Positions 52,175 through 60,994 of a stretch of 64,000 nucleotides of DNA are shown one piece after another. This stretch comes from Chthoniobacterales bacterium. Its GTDB lineage: Bacteria; Verrucomicrobiota; Verrucomicrobiia; Chthoniobacterales; UBA10450. The notes under the pieces are model-generated. The model was not told the origin of the DNA and made no database searches. It worked only from the letters and a program-made list of their open reading frames with translations. The DNA lies in NCBI GenBank assembly GCA_035274845.1, contig DATENU010000021.1, forward strand, positions 62,001 to 126,000, written 5' to 3'. Positions within the stretch are counted from its first letter, which is position 1; each line of letters starts with the position of its first letter. Position numbers and translations under genes: made by a program.

Positions 52175-53203
52175 ATGCGAGCAATCCGTTTAACGTCTGT
52201 CGGCTCTCCACTCGAAGAGCAGGGGATCGCTGTTCCGACCATTGGCCCGGCCGACGTCCTGATTCGAATTCGCGCTGCTGGGATCTGCCACTCAGACGCG
52301 CATTACCGTGCCGGCGTCTCCTCGGTCGCGCGGTTGCCTCTCACCCTCGGTCACGAAGTCGCGGGCGTCGTGGAAGAGATCGGGGCCGCGGTCCGGAATT
52401 TCAAGCCAGGCGACCGCGTCTGCGTTCATTACCTCGCGACTTGTGGCGAGTGTGCCTTTTGCCGGGCCGGGACAGAACAGTTTTGCCCAAGCGCAGAAAT
52501 GATCGGCAAACATCGCGATGGTGGTTACGCCGAATTCATCGCGATGCCGGAACGGAGCGTGTTTCGATTGCCTGATGAAATCCCGTTCGAGCAGGGCGCA
52601 ATCGTGATGTGTTCGTCAGCCACTTCGCTGCATGCCTTGAACAAGGTTCGCTTCCGGGCCGGCGAAACGGCCGCGATCTTCGGGACTGGCGGGCTGGGGA
52701 TCTCAGCCGTGCAGCTGGCGAAGAATTTTGGCGCGGCCGAAGTGTTCGCCGTCGATATTAATCCCCACAAGCTCGAATTGGCGGAACGCTTCGGGGCGGT
52801 CCCGGTGAACGCAGCGGATGGCGATCCGGTCGACCAACTTCGAGAATTAACGAAGGGCCGCGGAGTCGATGTCGCGCTGGAACTGGTCGGTTTGGCGCTG
52901 ACGATGCGGCAGGCCATTCAATCGTTGGCGATTCTCGGCCGCGCTGCCGTGGTGGGCCTCACTAAAGAGAACCTGGAAATCGCCCCGTATACCGAGGTCC
53001 TGAACAAGGAGGCGGAAATAATCGGCGTCTCGGATCATTTGGCGAGCGAGATGCCCCTGCTTCTCGACCTGGTGCGAACGGGAAAACTGGATCTTTCGCA
53101 CGGCATCATCCGGACCGCGCCACTCGAAGCGCCGTCTATTAATGCTGCCCTGGACGGCCTCGACAAATTTGGCGGCGACGTCCGAACCGTTATTGTCTCC
53201 TGA
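52175..53203 (+). CDS. Zinc-dependent alcohol dehydrogenase
   Basis: A 342-residue medium-chain dehydrogenase. Catalytic zinc ligands lie in GICHSD (C38) and TLGHEVAG (H60, E61). The structural zinc site is CGECAFCRAGTEQFC (C90, C93, C96, C104). NAD(P) binding is at IFGTGGLGISAVQLA. All zinc ligands are intact, so it is an active-looking alcohol/polyol-type dehydrogenase whose substrate is unknown. The ATG at 52175 starts the fold; an earlier in-frame start at 52124 sits inside the terminator. Confidence 0.9.
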   Translation: MRAIRLTSVGSPLEEQGIAVPTIGPADVLIRIRAAGICHSDAHYRAGVSSVARLPLTLGHEVAGVVEEIGAAVRNFKPGDRVCVHYLATCGECAFCRAGTEQFCPSAEMIGKHRDGGYAEFIAMPERSVFRLPDEIPFEQGAIVMCSSATSLHALNKVRFRAGETAAIFGTGGLGISAVQLAKNFGAAEVFAVDINPHKLELAERFGAVPVNAADGDPVDQLRELTKGRGVDVALELVGLALTMRQAIQSLAILGRAAVVGLTKENLEIAPYTEVLNKEAEIIGVSDHLASEMPLLLDLVRTGKLDLSHGIIRTAPLEAPSINAALDGLDKFGGDVRTVIVS

Positions 53204-53321
53204 CCGCGATTTACCAATTGCGATTTGCGAACTGGCGGTCTCTCTTTTACCCTCCCCGCCTTAATTGATCCAAACTCGGGTTCCTAATAATCGTTAGCCA
53301 AGACGTTTACCCCGAAACGAA

Positions 53322-56111
53322 ATGTCCAAATCGCTCATCATCGCCGAGAAACCCAGCGTGGCCGCCGACCTGGCGCGCGCCCTGGGCAAGGTCCCGAAAA
53401 AGGGCGACCACTTCGAGAATGAGGAATACGTCATTTCCTCGGCGGTCGGTCATGTCGCCGAGCTGCTGATGCCGGAGGACATCGACAAAAAGAAATACGG
53501 GTTCTGGCGGCTGGAGACGCTTCCCATTATTCCCGAGAAGTTCGAGCTCAAGCCGATCGACAAATCGAAGGACGTCTTCGCGCGGCTGAAGAAGCTCATC
53601 GCCCGGAAAGACATCACCCAGGTCATTAACGCCTGCGACGCCGGCCGAGAGGGCGAGCTCATTTTCAATAACCTTTGCGGGCTGGCGAAGAACAAACACC
53701 CGGTCAAACGCCTTTGGCTGCAATCGATGACGCCGCAGGCCATTCGCGACGCCTTTGGTCATCTCCGCGAAGAGAGCGAGATGCGCGGCCTCGCCGATGC
53801 CGCCCGGTCGCGGAGCGAAAGCGATTGGCTCATCGGCATCAACGGCACGCGCGCCATCACCAAGCGGATGTTCGGGTCGCGCGCCGGGAACGTGGCGTCG
53901 GTCGGCCGGGTGCAGACGCCGACGCTTGCCATTGTTTACGAGCGCGAGCTGGAGATTCGGAATTTCAAACCGCGGGATTATTGGCGCGTCACGGCGAAGT
54001 TCGAGATTAGCCAAGGCCAATACGAAGGCACTTATCAGCGGCCGGATTTCAAAAAGGGCGCCGACGAACACGATCGGGCCGATCGGATTTGGGAAAAGAA
54101 CGCGGCCGAAGCCGTGTTGGCGGCCTGCCAGGGAAATCCAACGGCGAACGTCACGGAAGAGAAAAAGGCCAGCTCGCAGATCGCGCCCCGGCTTTACGAT
54201 CTGACCACGTTGCAGCGGGAAGCCAACGGCCGTTTCGGGTTTTCGGCGAAACGGACGCTCCAAATCGCGCAGGCCCTGTACGAGAAGCATAAAATGCTGA
54301 CCTATCCCCGCACCGATTCGCGGGCCCTGCCGGAAGATTATCTCGGGACCGCGCGCCAGACGCTCGGCAACCTTTCCGGGACGCTCGGAGATCACGCCCA
54401 AAAAGCGCTAAAGAATGACTGGGTCCGGCCTAACAAGCGAATTTTCAACAACGCGCAGATCAGCGATCACTTCGCGATCATTCCAACGACCTCGGAAGCG
54501 AAGCATCTCGACGACGCCGAAGCGAAAATCTACGACATGGTGGCGCGGCGTTTCGTCGCCGTTTTCTTCCCGGCGGCCGAGTTCGATGTCACCACGCGGT
54601 TCAGCCAGGTGGCGGAACACAAATTCAAGACCGAAGGAAAAGTCCTGACCGCGCCCGGTTGGCTGGAAGTTTATGGGCGGGCGGCGGTGGACGAAGATTC
54701 GAAGGACGGCAAGGCGCTGCCCGCGTTGAAACCGGAAGATCACAACAAGGCGAAAACCCTCGAGGCAAGTCTGCTGGCGGAAACGACCAAGCCGCCGCCA
54801 CGTTATACGGAAGCAACCCTGCTTTCCGCGATGGAAACGGCCGGCAAACTCGTCGAGGACGAAGAACTGGCCGACGCGATGAAAGAACGCGGACTCGGCA
54901 CTCCCGCGACCCGCGCCGACATTATCGACGGCCTCATTTACCAAAAGTACATGGACCGGAACCAGCGCGAACTGGTGCCGAGCGCGAAGGCTGAGCAGCT
55001 CATCCAATTTCTCGAGGCGGTGAAAGCGTCCGACCTGACGAGCCCGGCGATGACGGGGGAATGGGAGCATCAGCTCCGCGAAATGACCCGCGGCAAATTC
55101 TCGCGCGAGAAATTCATGGCCGGCATCGTTGAGGAAACAAAGGGCATCGTCGAGCGGGTGAAGAATTTCGAGGAAGACGATTCGGTCGCGCGCGAGACCG
55201 ACATTCTCTCGCCTACCGACAAGAAGCCGCTCCGCGAAACGTTGCGCGGCTACAAATCGCAGGATGGCGAGTTCATGATCTACAAGGTCATCGGCGGCCG
55301 CCGGATGGAGGAATCCGAGATTCGCGAGCTGGTGGAAAAGGGCGAGATCGGTCCGCTCGATGGATTTATTTCCGCGAAAACGCGGGCCAGTTTCGCCGCC
55401 AAGCTCAAGCTCGGTCGCGATGAAAAGACCGGGAAATGGAAAGCCGAGTACGACTTTGGTGACAACGTCGATCTCGGTTCGGTCGAATCTTTCTGGACCG
55501 ATCCGGCCACGGGCGCCGAGCTTTGCGAGATCGGTTCGAATTACGTCCTGCGCGAAAAGGAGAACGGCGAATGGAAGCAGGCGTTTCGTGTTCCGCGCCT
55601 GATGTGCAAAAAGGAAGTTACCCGGGAACAGGCCATCCGCCTGATCGAGCAGGGGAAGACCGACCTCATCCAGGGGTTCACGTCGAAGAAGGGCCGGCCG
55701 TTCGATGCCTTCCTCGTGCGCAACGACGCCCGAATCCGCTGGGAGTTCCCCCCTCGCGCGCCGAAGAAAGACAAGGACGGGAAGCCGATCGAGCGCAAGC
55801 CGCGCGCGAAAGTCGATCTTTCAAAAGCGCACGTTCTCGGCGAAAGCAAAGCGCACAAAGGCGGCGAGCTGGTCGAAATGGAAGACGCCTATTACGTGCG
55901 CAAACCGGACCAGGATAACCGCGCCGTCTTCAAGCTCACCAAAAAACTTTGCGAACACGAGATCACGCCCGAGGAAGTAAAAGAACTTCTCGTCGAAGGA
56001 CGTTCGCACCTGATCGAGGATTTCATTTCCAAGCGCGGCAACAAATTCGCCGCCCACCTCGTCCTCTCCGCAAAAAAAGACAAAGCCGAATTCGAATTCC
56101 CACCGCGCTGA
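53322..56111 (+). CDS. topB: Type IA DNA topoisomerase, topoisomerase III-like
   Basis: A 929-residue type IA topoisomerase. The Toprim domain starts SLIIAEKPSVAADLARAL and has the metal motif INACDAGREGELIF. The conserved SVGRVQTPTLAIV is followed by the catalytic tyrosine Y328 in LTYPRTDSRALPEDY. The core matches topoisomerase III (TopB) more than TopA. There is no zinc-ribbon tail; three related C-terminal modules (about 640-720, 735-815, 830-925) contain IRELVEKGEIGPLDGFIS, IRLIEQGKTDLIQGFTS and VKELLVEGRSHLIEDFIS. It relaxes or decatenates DNA, acting alone. Confidence 0.9.
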   Translation: MSKSLIIAEKPSVAADLARALGKVPKKGDHFENEEYVISSAVGHVAELLMPEDIDKKKYGFWRLETLPIIPEKFELKPIDKSKDVFARLKKLIARKDITQVINACDAGREGELIFNNLCGLAKNKHPVKRLWLQSMTPQAIRDAFGHLREESEMRGLADAARSRSESDWLIGINGTRAITKRMFGSRAGNVASVGRVQTPTLAIVYERELEIRNFKPRDYWRVTAKFEISQGQYEGTYQRPDFKKGADEHDRADRIWEKNAAEAVLAACQGNPTANVTEEKKASSQIAPRLYDLTTLQREANGRFGFSAKRTLQIAQALYEKHKMLTYPRTDSRALPEDYLGTARQTLGNLSGTLGDHAQKALKNDWVRPNKRIFNNAQISDHFAIIPTTSEAKHLDDAEAKIYDMVARRFVAVFFPAAEFDVTTRFSQVAEHKFKTEGKVLTAPGWLEVYGRAAVDEDSKDGKALPALKPEDHNKAKTLEASLLAETTKPPPRYTEATLLSAMETAGKLVEDEELADAMKERGLGTPATRADIIDGLIYQKYMDRNQRELVPSAKAEQLIQFLEAVKASDLTSPAMTGEWEHQLREMTRGKFSREKFMAGIVEETKGIVERVKNFEEDDSVARETDILSPTDKKPLRETLRGYKSQDGEFMIYKVIGGRRMEESEIRELVEKGEIGPLDGFISAKTRASFAAKLKLGRDEKTGKWKAEYDFGDNVDLGSVESFWTDPATGAELCEIGSNYVLREKENGEWKQAFRVPRLMCKKEVTREQAIRLIEQGKTDLIQGFTSKKGRPFDAFLVRNDARIRWEFPPRAPKKDKDGKPIERKPRAKVDLSKAHVLGESKAHKGGELVEMEDAYYVRKPDQDNRAVFKLTKKLCEHEITPEEVKELLVEGRSHLIEDFISKRGNKFAAHLVLSAKKDKAEFEFPPR

Positions 56112-56473
56112 TCGAGGCGAAGCGCTTTGGCGCGCAGGGGTGGTCGCCGTTTGTCAGGGCATTCAGATCGGCGGCCTAGTCCAGAACAAACGGCGTGGGA
56201 TTCTTTTGGCGCAGGCGTTTCTCGGGAGAACCGAAATCGCGCATATAGGACTTGCGAGAGTGGGCGAAGTTTTGGATCGCATCGGGCCAGGACATTTTCG
56301 ACGGCCAGTGCTTCATCTGCCGAAGCTCAAACTGCAGGCAGGCTCAGGTCCACGCCCAGCGCTATGGCCGGGATCGGTGATCCGGGCTTGGGTGAGCAGA
56401 AAGAAGGGCGCCGGCCACACCACCCGAAGTGTGGTTGATTGTCCTCCGCAAGATTTGCGTTGCGCCCCAGTGC
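56112..56473. other. Intergenic region with a possible small gene
   Basis: The 362 bases downstream of the topoisomerase show no repeat or RNA signature. One short minus-strand open frame is listed separately; the rest has no support as coding sequence. Confidence 0.35.
56176..56316 (-). CDS. Possible small hypothetical protein
   Basis: A 46-residue frame with ATG at 56316 reading MKHWPSKMSWPDAIQNF, then HSRKSYMRDFGSPEKRLRQK and ending PTPFVLD before TAG. The composition (Trp, Tyr, Phe, mixed charge) is protein-like and the frame stays open nine codons further upstream. It may be a small gene or a C-terminal remnant. Confidence 0.25.
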   Translation of the reverse strand: MKHWPSKMSWPDAIQNFAHSRKSYMRDFGSPEKRLRQKNPTPFVLD

Positions 56474-57361
56474 TTACGATTTCAGCCGAATCTGTTCAGG
56501 CAACGACGCCAAGACCGTACAAAGTCGCTTCCGGAGATATTCATGGAAGTCATTGTGACGCGGATCATCAAGTGAATAAACGTCGCCGTAGCAGTCGTGA
56601 TAAAGAAAGGTTAGTAGATCCGTAAGCGTTTTTCGGTTCAACCGATCCCCCCACGGCGTTTCGTCAGCTCTTGCCATTAAGAGGACGAGTTCTTCTTCCT
56701 TCGCAAGCGGGTCGTCTGCCACAGAAAGCCGGGGTCTTGTGTACGTAAAATCGAGCTCGCGGATCAAAATGCTCAGCTGTTTTCCCACGTCTTTGAAACG
56801 CCGTATCCGCGCGACGCGCTTTCTGCGTTCCTCGACATCCACCGTCAGATTCGGCTTTTGGACTTCGAACACAACCGTGCGGCATGCAGGCGTGCATTTC
56901 CGAAGGGTGTTGAATAACTGGCGGACAAGGCGAATGCCTACACCAAGTCGTGCCTCTTTCACCGATTTATCGATGCCGTAGTATGGGATAATCGCCGATC
57001 GACGGCTCGGATAGTAGCACGACCAAATAAAGCCGATCACTTCCCCGCGAATTTTCGCGATGAAAAACATGTTTTCGACCGCAACATGGCGCGATGGACT
57101 TGTTTCCGCGTCATCGCCCAAAAACTCGGCGATTTCGTTCTCGGTGTAATTCGTACCATCTGGGGGAAAAAGGCTGGAGTATAATGCCAACAATTCATCG
57201 ACATCCCGACCAGTTCCGATTCGCAGTCGGCGAATTGTGATTCGGCGCGAGCGCCACCATCTGACTCCAAACCCGACTAGCGCGGCGACTGCTGCGGCAG
57301 CTATTCCACCCAGCATGTTTTCCACTACCGACCGACTCATTAAAGCCTTGAGGAATTCCAC
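56474..57361 (-). CDS. Membrane-anchored GNAT-like acetyltransferase
   Basis: A 295-residue protein with one N-terminal membrane helix (MLGGIAAAAVAALVGFGV, about 16-33) and a cytoplasmic domain. Residues 40-160 show the GNAT pattern: IRRLRIGTGRDVDELLALY, FFIAKIRGEVIGFIWSCYY, then YYGIDKSVKEARLGVGIRLVRQLF, where the usual Q/R-x-x-G-x-G/A loop is degenerate. The C-terminal 100 residues are unassigned. The substrate is unknown, and catalytic competence is uncertain. Confidence 0.6.
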   Translation of the reverse strand: MEFLKALMSRSVVENMLGGIAAAAVAALVGFGVRWWRSRRITIRRLRIGTGRDVDELLALYSSLFPPDGTNYTENEIAEFLGDDAETSPSRHVAVENMFFIAKIRGEVIGFIWSCYYPSRRSAIIPYYGIDKSVKEARLGVGIRLVRQLFNTLRKCTPACRTVVFEVQKPNLTVDVEERRKRVARIRRFKDVGKQLSILIRELDFTYTRPRLSVADDPLAKEEELVLLMARADETPWGDRLNRKTLTDLLTFLYHDCYGDVYSLDDPRHNDFHEYLRKRLCTVLASLPEQIRLKS

Positions 57362-57874
57362 AGTATATTCTGGCCGGGAGTGACGTCCCGGGCGGGCGGC
57401 ATGGGGTTTCGAAAATCGGCGCCGTTATTGGTTCCGACAATTCCGACACGTTTGATCATGTCGAAGCGCACCTGTTCGCGTGCGTTCACGAAGGGGTTCT
57501 TCTTGGTTGTGGCTGGTTATGGGGTTAGGGCTCCGACCACCGAAAGAGCGGGGGGTTCCAGGAGATCTCCGTTCAATCTGGGGAGGAAACTAATTACTGG
57601 TGGGAGAGTAAGGGGAGCGGGCGATGTGTGTCACGAAAAAAACCAAAGCGCGTACCGGAAGTCGCCGATGCCGGCCGTTTTGGCTCCAGCTAAATCCATT
57701 CGCGAGGGCCGCGCGGGAGTCAGTCACGCAAGCGGGAAACGTTTTCGCTGACATCGAATTTTTTGGCCGGCGCGAAGTGCCATAGGGAGCGAAGCCGAAC
57801 TTGGGACGAGGGGCGGCGTCGACTTCGCGACGCGGCTACAGGAGGGAAAGCGCGGCTGCGGGGGCGGGGGGACG
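57362..57874. other. Intergenic region without a recognised gene
   Basis: Five hundred bases with only frame-shadow translations. GCGACGCGGCTACA at 57827-57840 is the reverse complement of a word at 50296-50309 and looks like a half element of a dispersed repeat. Confidence 0.4.
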
Positions 57875-58447
57875 CTACTGTTGAAACGTGCTCCCTGACT
57901 TGGCGGGGCAGGTGCGGGTTTCGGTGGTGGAAGTGCCCGCGGGGCCGCTCCGGAGTATCCAACACTCGCCGAGCGTGGAGCAGTAGCAGATCTCCATCTC
58001 GACGCGGAAACGCTCCTTATCCAAGGCAGTCCGAAGGGCAGCGTCTTTTTCCAAAGTCAGCGGGCCGCCATCGGAACCGTGCGGGACGAGGATGTCCATG
58101 GATTCGCCGGCAGCAAAAACGTGGCTGCTGACAGTGCTCAGGCTGAAAAGGTAGCGGCCGGGCCCCATCAGTTTCACGAAGGCTTCGGTCCAGGTGCGCA
58201 CCGGTTGGCCGTCAACCTTCATCAGGACATGGCGGACGATCGCGGGTCCCACGCCTTTGTTTTCAACGACAAACTTAATCTGCGGTTCGTTGCTGGTGTT
58301 GTACTCGAGAATCGGCCAGACTGCGGCGCGGACCTGCTGGCGTTGCACGTAGGCGGTGTAACCGGAAACAAAGAGAGCCGAGACGCCGACCAGCGTGGCG
58401 ATGATCGTTTCGTATCGGACAACGCGCGTTGCGGATTCGTTGGACAC
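57875..58447 (-). CDS. Membrane-anchored hypothetical protein
   Basis: A 190-residue protein with one N-terminal membrane helix (ETIIATLVGVSALFVSGYTAYV, residues 13-34) and a beta-rich soluble domain, with EPQIKFVVENKGVGPAIVRHV and RFRVEMEICYCSTLGECW containing a Cys cluster. The family is not recognised. It lies 141 bases downstream of the TIR-protein gene on the same strand, so a functional link is possible but unproven. Confidence 0.65.
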   Translation of the reverse strand: MSNESATRVVRYETIIATLVGVSALFVSGYTAYVQRQQVRAAVWPILEYNTSNEPQIKFVVENKGVGPAIVRHVLMKVDGQPVRTWTEAFVKLMGPGRYLFSLSTVSSHVFAAGESMDILVPHGSDGGPLTLEKDAALRTALDKERFRVEMEICYCSTLGECWILRSGPAGTSTTETRTCPAKSGSTFQQ

Positions 58448-58488
58448 TGCGCGATGGTAAGGGGGGCGAGGGGCGACGGGCGAGGGAA

Positions 58489-58581
58489 AATGACGAATGA
58501 CGAATGACGAAGAAATGGCGGGCCGGGAGCGGTCGACCTAAAATTCTCCGGGAGAAAGTTTCTCGCAGAAACCGTCGACCG
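58489..58581. repeat. Short direct and inverted repeats before the TIR gene end
   Basis: Three tandem copies of tgacgaa lie near 58491-58511. CGGTCGAC (58530-58537) is mirrored by GTCGACCG (58574-58581), enclosing ttctccgggagaa. It could act as a terminator for the TIR gene. Confidence 0.4.
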
Positions 58582-58588
58582 CCGGGGT

Positions 58589-59734
58589 TTACCGTGCGTG
58601 TGGCTTGGTTCGGACGTTGAGGCCTACCAGCTTCCAGCTCGCCTCCTCGTTCTCGTACTTCACCTCGAAAAAGACGTCCTGAGCCGGGAGATTGTAGCGA
58701 CCCTTGAATACGAGCCAGCCGTTGTTGTCTATGGCGGGAGACCCGTCAAGGGTCGGGTCTACATCGGCGATCTCCGCGAAGTCGATGTTCTGATCCACGA
58801 ACTCGTGAAAAATTTCCTGGAGCTTGCGCGGAGTGGTTTCCCTTTTCCAGGCGGTTCCGAGACTGGCGTGGAAAGCTTTGAAGTTCCTGGCTTGGACGGC
58901 CTCGTTAAAAAGCAGGAGCGTGTCGAGGGCGAGCTTTTTGAGCGCTTTCTCCGGTGGGATTCCGTCGGTGTTTTCCCCGGCAGATTTTAGTTTCGCCTCA
59001 GGCCCACTCGGAGGGGCGGTGAGTTTTGAGGGCGGAGACAGTCGGCTGGGCGCCGGCGAAGAGGAGACGTGGGACGTGGTGGGAGAAGCACGAAGAAGAT
59101 AAAACACCACTCCAGTGATCGCGACGCCGGCGATCAGAAGGAGAGCGAGGATCCCGACAATAATCAGCGTCCAATTTGTTTTTCCTGGGCGTTGCGGCGC
59201 GGCTGGCGCCGGTGAGGGGCGGCTCTGCGGTGCGGAGTAAGTTTGCGATGGCGGAATAGGCAGAGACGGCGGGGGCGGTGGCACCATGACTGGGCGCGGT
59301 GGAACGATCTCTTCCGTCGAGCCAGCTCTTGGCGTCGAGAGGATAGCCTTGAGCGTTCGCGCCAGGCTATCGAGATGCTGGCCAAGCGGCTGCGAAAAGG
59401 CATCCAGCCAGTGCGCGGTGGAGATGAAATACTCCAGCGCTTTCGTCGGTTGGACGTCTTCGATCCGGAAGGGAATGGTGTAAACGCCTTTGTCGACAGC
59501 GCGTTCGATCTCACGCTTTATCTGGGGCGATCCATTCGCGCTGGCGGAAAAAATCAAAACCATAATCCGGCTCGATTCGATCGCATCAATGATCGATTCC
59601 CCCCAGTCGGCGCCCGGCACGACATCACGAGGCGCCACCCAGCACCGGATGCCTTCGGCCTCAAGCCGAGCCACCAGAGCGTCGGAGACGGTCTTGTCTT
59701 TGGCGGAGTGACTTACAAAAACATCGTGCGCCAT
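58589..59734 (-). CDS. TIR-domain transmembrane protein
   Basis: A 381-residue protein. The N-terminal TIR domain (1-135) has the box HDVFVSHSAKDKTVSD, the BB-loop region WVAPRDVVPGADWG and the putative catalytic glutamate E75 in SPQIKREIERA, the site used by NAD-cleaving bacterial TIRs. A Pro-rich linker (145-185), one membrane helix (LIIVGILALLLIAGVAITGVV), a second Pro/Ser linker and a C-terminal domain (265-375, with LFNEAVQARNFKAFHASLG) follow. A signalling or abortive-infection role is possible; no partner nuclease or cyclase is adjacent. Confidence 0.85.
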   Translation of the reverse strand: MAHDVFVSHSAKDKTVSDALVARLEAEGIRCWVAPRDVVPGADWGESIIDAIESSRIMVLIFSASANGSPQIKREIERAVDKGVYTIPFRIEDVQPTKALEYFISTAHWLDAFSQPLGQHLDSLARTLKAILSTPRAGSTEEIVPPRPVMVPPPPPSLPIPPSQTYSAPQSRPSPAPAAPQRPGKTNWTLIIVGILALLLIAGVAITGVVFYLLRASPTTSHVSSSPAPSRLSPPSKLTAPPSGPEAKLKSAGENTDGIPPEKALKKLALDTLLLFNEAVQARNFKAFHASLGTAWKRETTPRKLQEIFHEFVDQNIDFAEIADVDPTLDGSPAIDNNGWLVFKGRYNLPAQDVFFEVKYENEEASWKLVGLNVRTKPHAR

Positions 59735-59803
59735 TTGGGATCAGGAGTGGTGGTAACATCGGCGCGACAAAACAGCGAGCGAAAACTTTTCTCGCAGAAA
59801 GCG

Positions 59804-59833
59804 TTGACGCCACAACTAATGGTGTGCTACTTA
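59804..59833 (+). promoter_or_regulatory. Possible nrdR promoter
   Basis: TTGACG (59804-59809) is a good -35 box; CTACTTA (59827-59833), 17-18 bases on, is a weak -10. The spacer contains the small palindrome CAC-aactaatg-GTG, which recalls a degenerate NrdR box. The ATG is 14 bases beyond. Confidence 0.3.
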
Positions 59834-59846
59834 CTCCGCCGACACT

Positions 59847-60401
59847 ATGCGTTGTCCCAAGTGCGGTTTTCGTGACGACAAGGTCATCGACTCCCGCCAG
59901 TCTCGTGATAGCTCCAGCATCCGCCGCCGCCGCGTTTGTTTACAGTGCGCGTACCGCTTCACCACTTACGAGCAAATCGAGCGCTCCGATCTTCGCGTCG
60001 TGAAACGCGACCGCACGCATGAACCATTCGATCGTCGTAAACTCGTGAACAGCCTGGCGAAAGCATGCGAGAAACGCTCGATCAGTCTCGTCACGCTCGA
60101 ACAGGCAGTGGATGAAATTGTCCACGAGCTCGAGACCAGCGGGCGCGAAGTTTCCTCGGCGACGATCGGCACGAAAGTGCTGGAGAAATTGCGGGTGATC
60201 GATGAGGTGGCCTATCTGCGCTACGCATCAGTCCACCGCCGCTTTGAAGAGGTCGATCAATTTGTCGACGCCATTCAGGCGCTCGGCCGCCGCGTCAAAC
60301 CAAATGCGCTCCAGCCCGAATTATTCGAGCCGGAGATGGCGCCGGCCGGTTCGGGCGCCCGCGAAACCGAAACCAAAGTCGAAAGCCATGGTCGCGTTTA
60401 A
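59847..60401 (+). CDS. nrdR: Transcriptional repressor NrdR
   Basis: A 184-residue NrdR, the nucleotide-sensing repressor of ribonucleotide reductase genes. The zinc ribbon has C3, C6, C31 and C34 (MRCPKCGF, RVCLQCAYRFTTYEQ). The ATP-cone domain (50-140) has LRVVKRDRTHEPFDRRKLVNSL. A charged tail of about 35 residues extends beyond the usual length. The next gene overlaps by 14 bases. No ribonucleotide reductase gene is in the window. Confidence 0.95.
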   Translation: MRCPKCGFRDDKVIDSRQSRDSSSIRRRRVCLQCAYRFTTYEQIERSDLRVVKRDRTHEPFDRRKLVNSLAKACEKRSISLVTLEQAVDEIVHELETSGREVSSATIGTKVLEKLRVIDEVAYLRYASVHRRFEEVDQFVDAIQALGRRVKPNALQPELFEPEMAPAGSGARETETKVESHGRV

Positions 60402-60948
60402 AGAAGAATTTCCCTATCTCCGCTGCGATTCCGGACAGCTGTTTGAGTTCGATCAGGCGTGGCTCCACGCCGCGATTACGCGGGCCGCGGACCAGGCTGG
60501 TTATCCGCGGTGGTGGTTGACCGATCACGTCACCGAAAGCATCGCGTTTTATCTGCGGCTCCGAAACGACGAGTCGGTCGTGCCGTTCGATCAACTTTCC
60601 CAAACTGTCCGCTACGTTTTGAAGGTGATCGGCTACAAGGAAATCGTGCCGTATTTTGTGCCGTCGCCGCCGCCGATCTCGTTTTCGCTGCTCGAGATTG
60701 CGCAGGAAGCAGGCGCCGGCTACGAGCTCGCGTTTTTTGATGGCCTGGAAAAACGAATCAGCGCGCTGGTGAGCGCGGGCGCCGACAGTCTGCATCTCTG
60801 CGATCTGCAAGCCTGCGTCAAACATCTGCGCGGCGCGAAGACCTGGACGCGCACCTGCGACACGTTGCGCGAGGAAGTGATTTGCTTCGTTCGCGAAAAG
60901 CTCGCGATGGATCCTGAGCTTCAGCATCTGCGCTGCTTCATGCGGTAG
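60388..60948 (+). CDS. ATP-cone-like hypothetical protein coupled to nrdR
   Basis: A 186-residue protein. Its first 85 residues follow the spacing of an ATP-cone: FEFDQAWLHAAITRAADQAG parallels the FDRRKLVNSLAKAC of NrdR, and FDQLSQTVRYVLKVIGYKEIV parallels IGTKVLEKLRVIDEVA. The usual VxKRDG start is not kept (YLRCDSGQ). The C-terminal 100 residues are helical with Cys residues (HLCDLQACVKHL). The start overlaps nrdR by 14 bases. A nucleotide-sensing partner of NrdR is an attractive but unproven idea. Confidence 0.55.
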   Translation: MVAFKEEFPYLRCDSGQLFEFDQAWLHAAITRAADQAGYPRWWLTDHVTESIAFYLRLRNDESVVPFDQLSQTVRYVLKVIGYKEIVPYFVPSPPPISFSLLEIAQEAGAGYELAFFDGLEKRISALVSAGADSLHLCDLQACVKHLRGAKTWTRTCDTLREEVICFVREKLAMDPELQHLRCFMR

Positions 60949-60994
60949 GGAAGTTGAGAGTTGTTGGTTGAGAGTTGAGAGCCGTCGTAGAGCG

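Noticed and set aside
53307-54401. 364-codon minus-strand frame opposite the topoisomerase
   Set aside because: Antisense shadow of a clear topoisomerase gene.
57380-57751. 123-codon plus-strand frame
   Set aside because: Arg/Gly-rich shadow translation without start signal or domain.
58589-59875. A complete known TIR-based defence system (Thoeris or CBASS)
   Set aside because: No SIR2-like ThsA, cyclase or SLOG effector gene is adjacent; only the single TIR gene can be supported.
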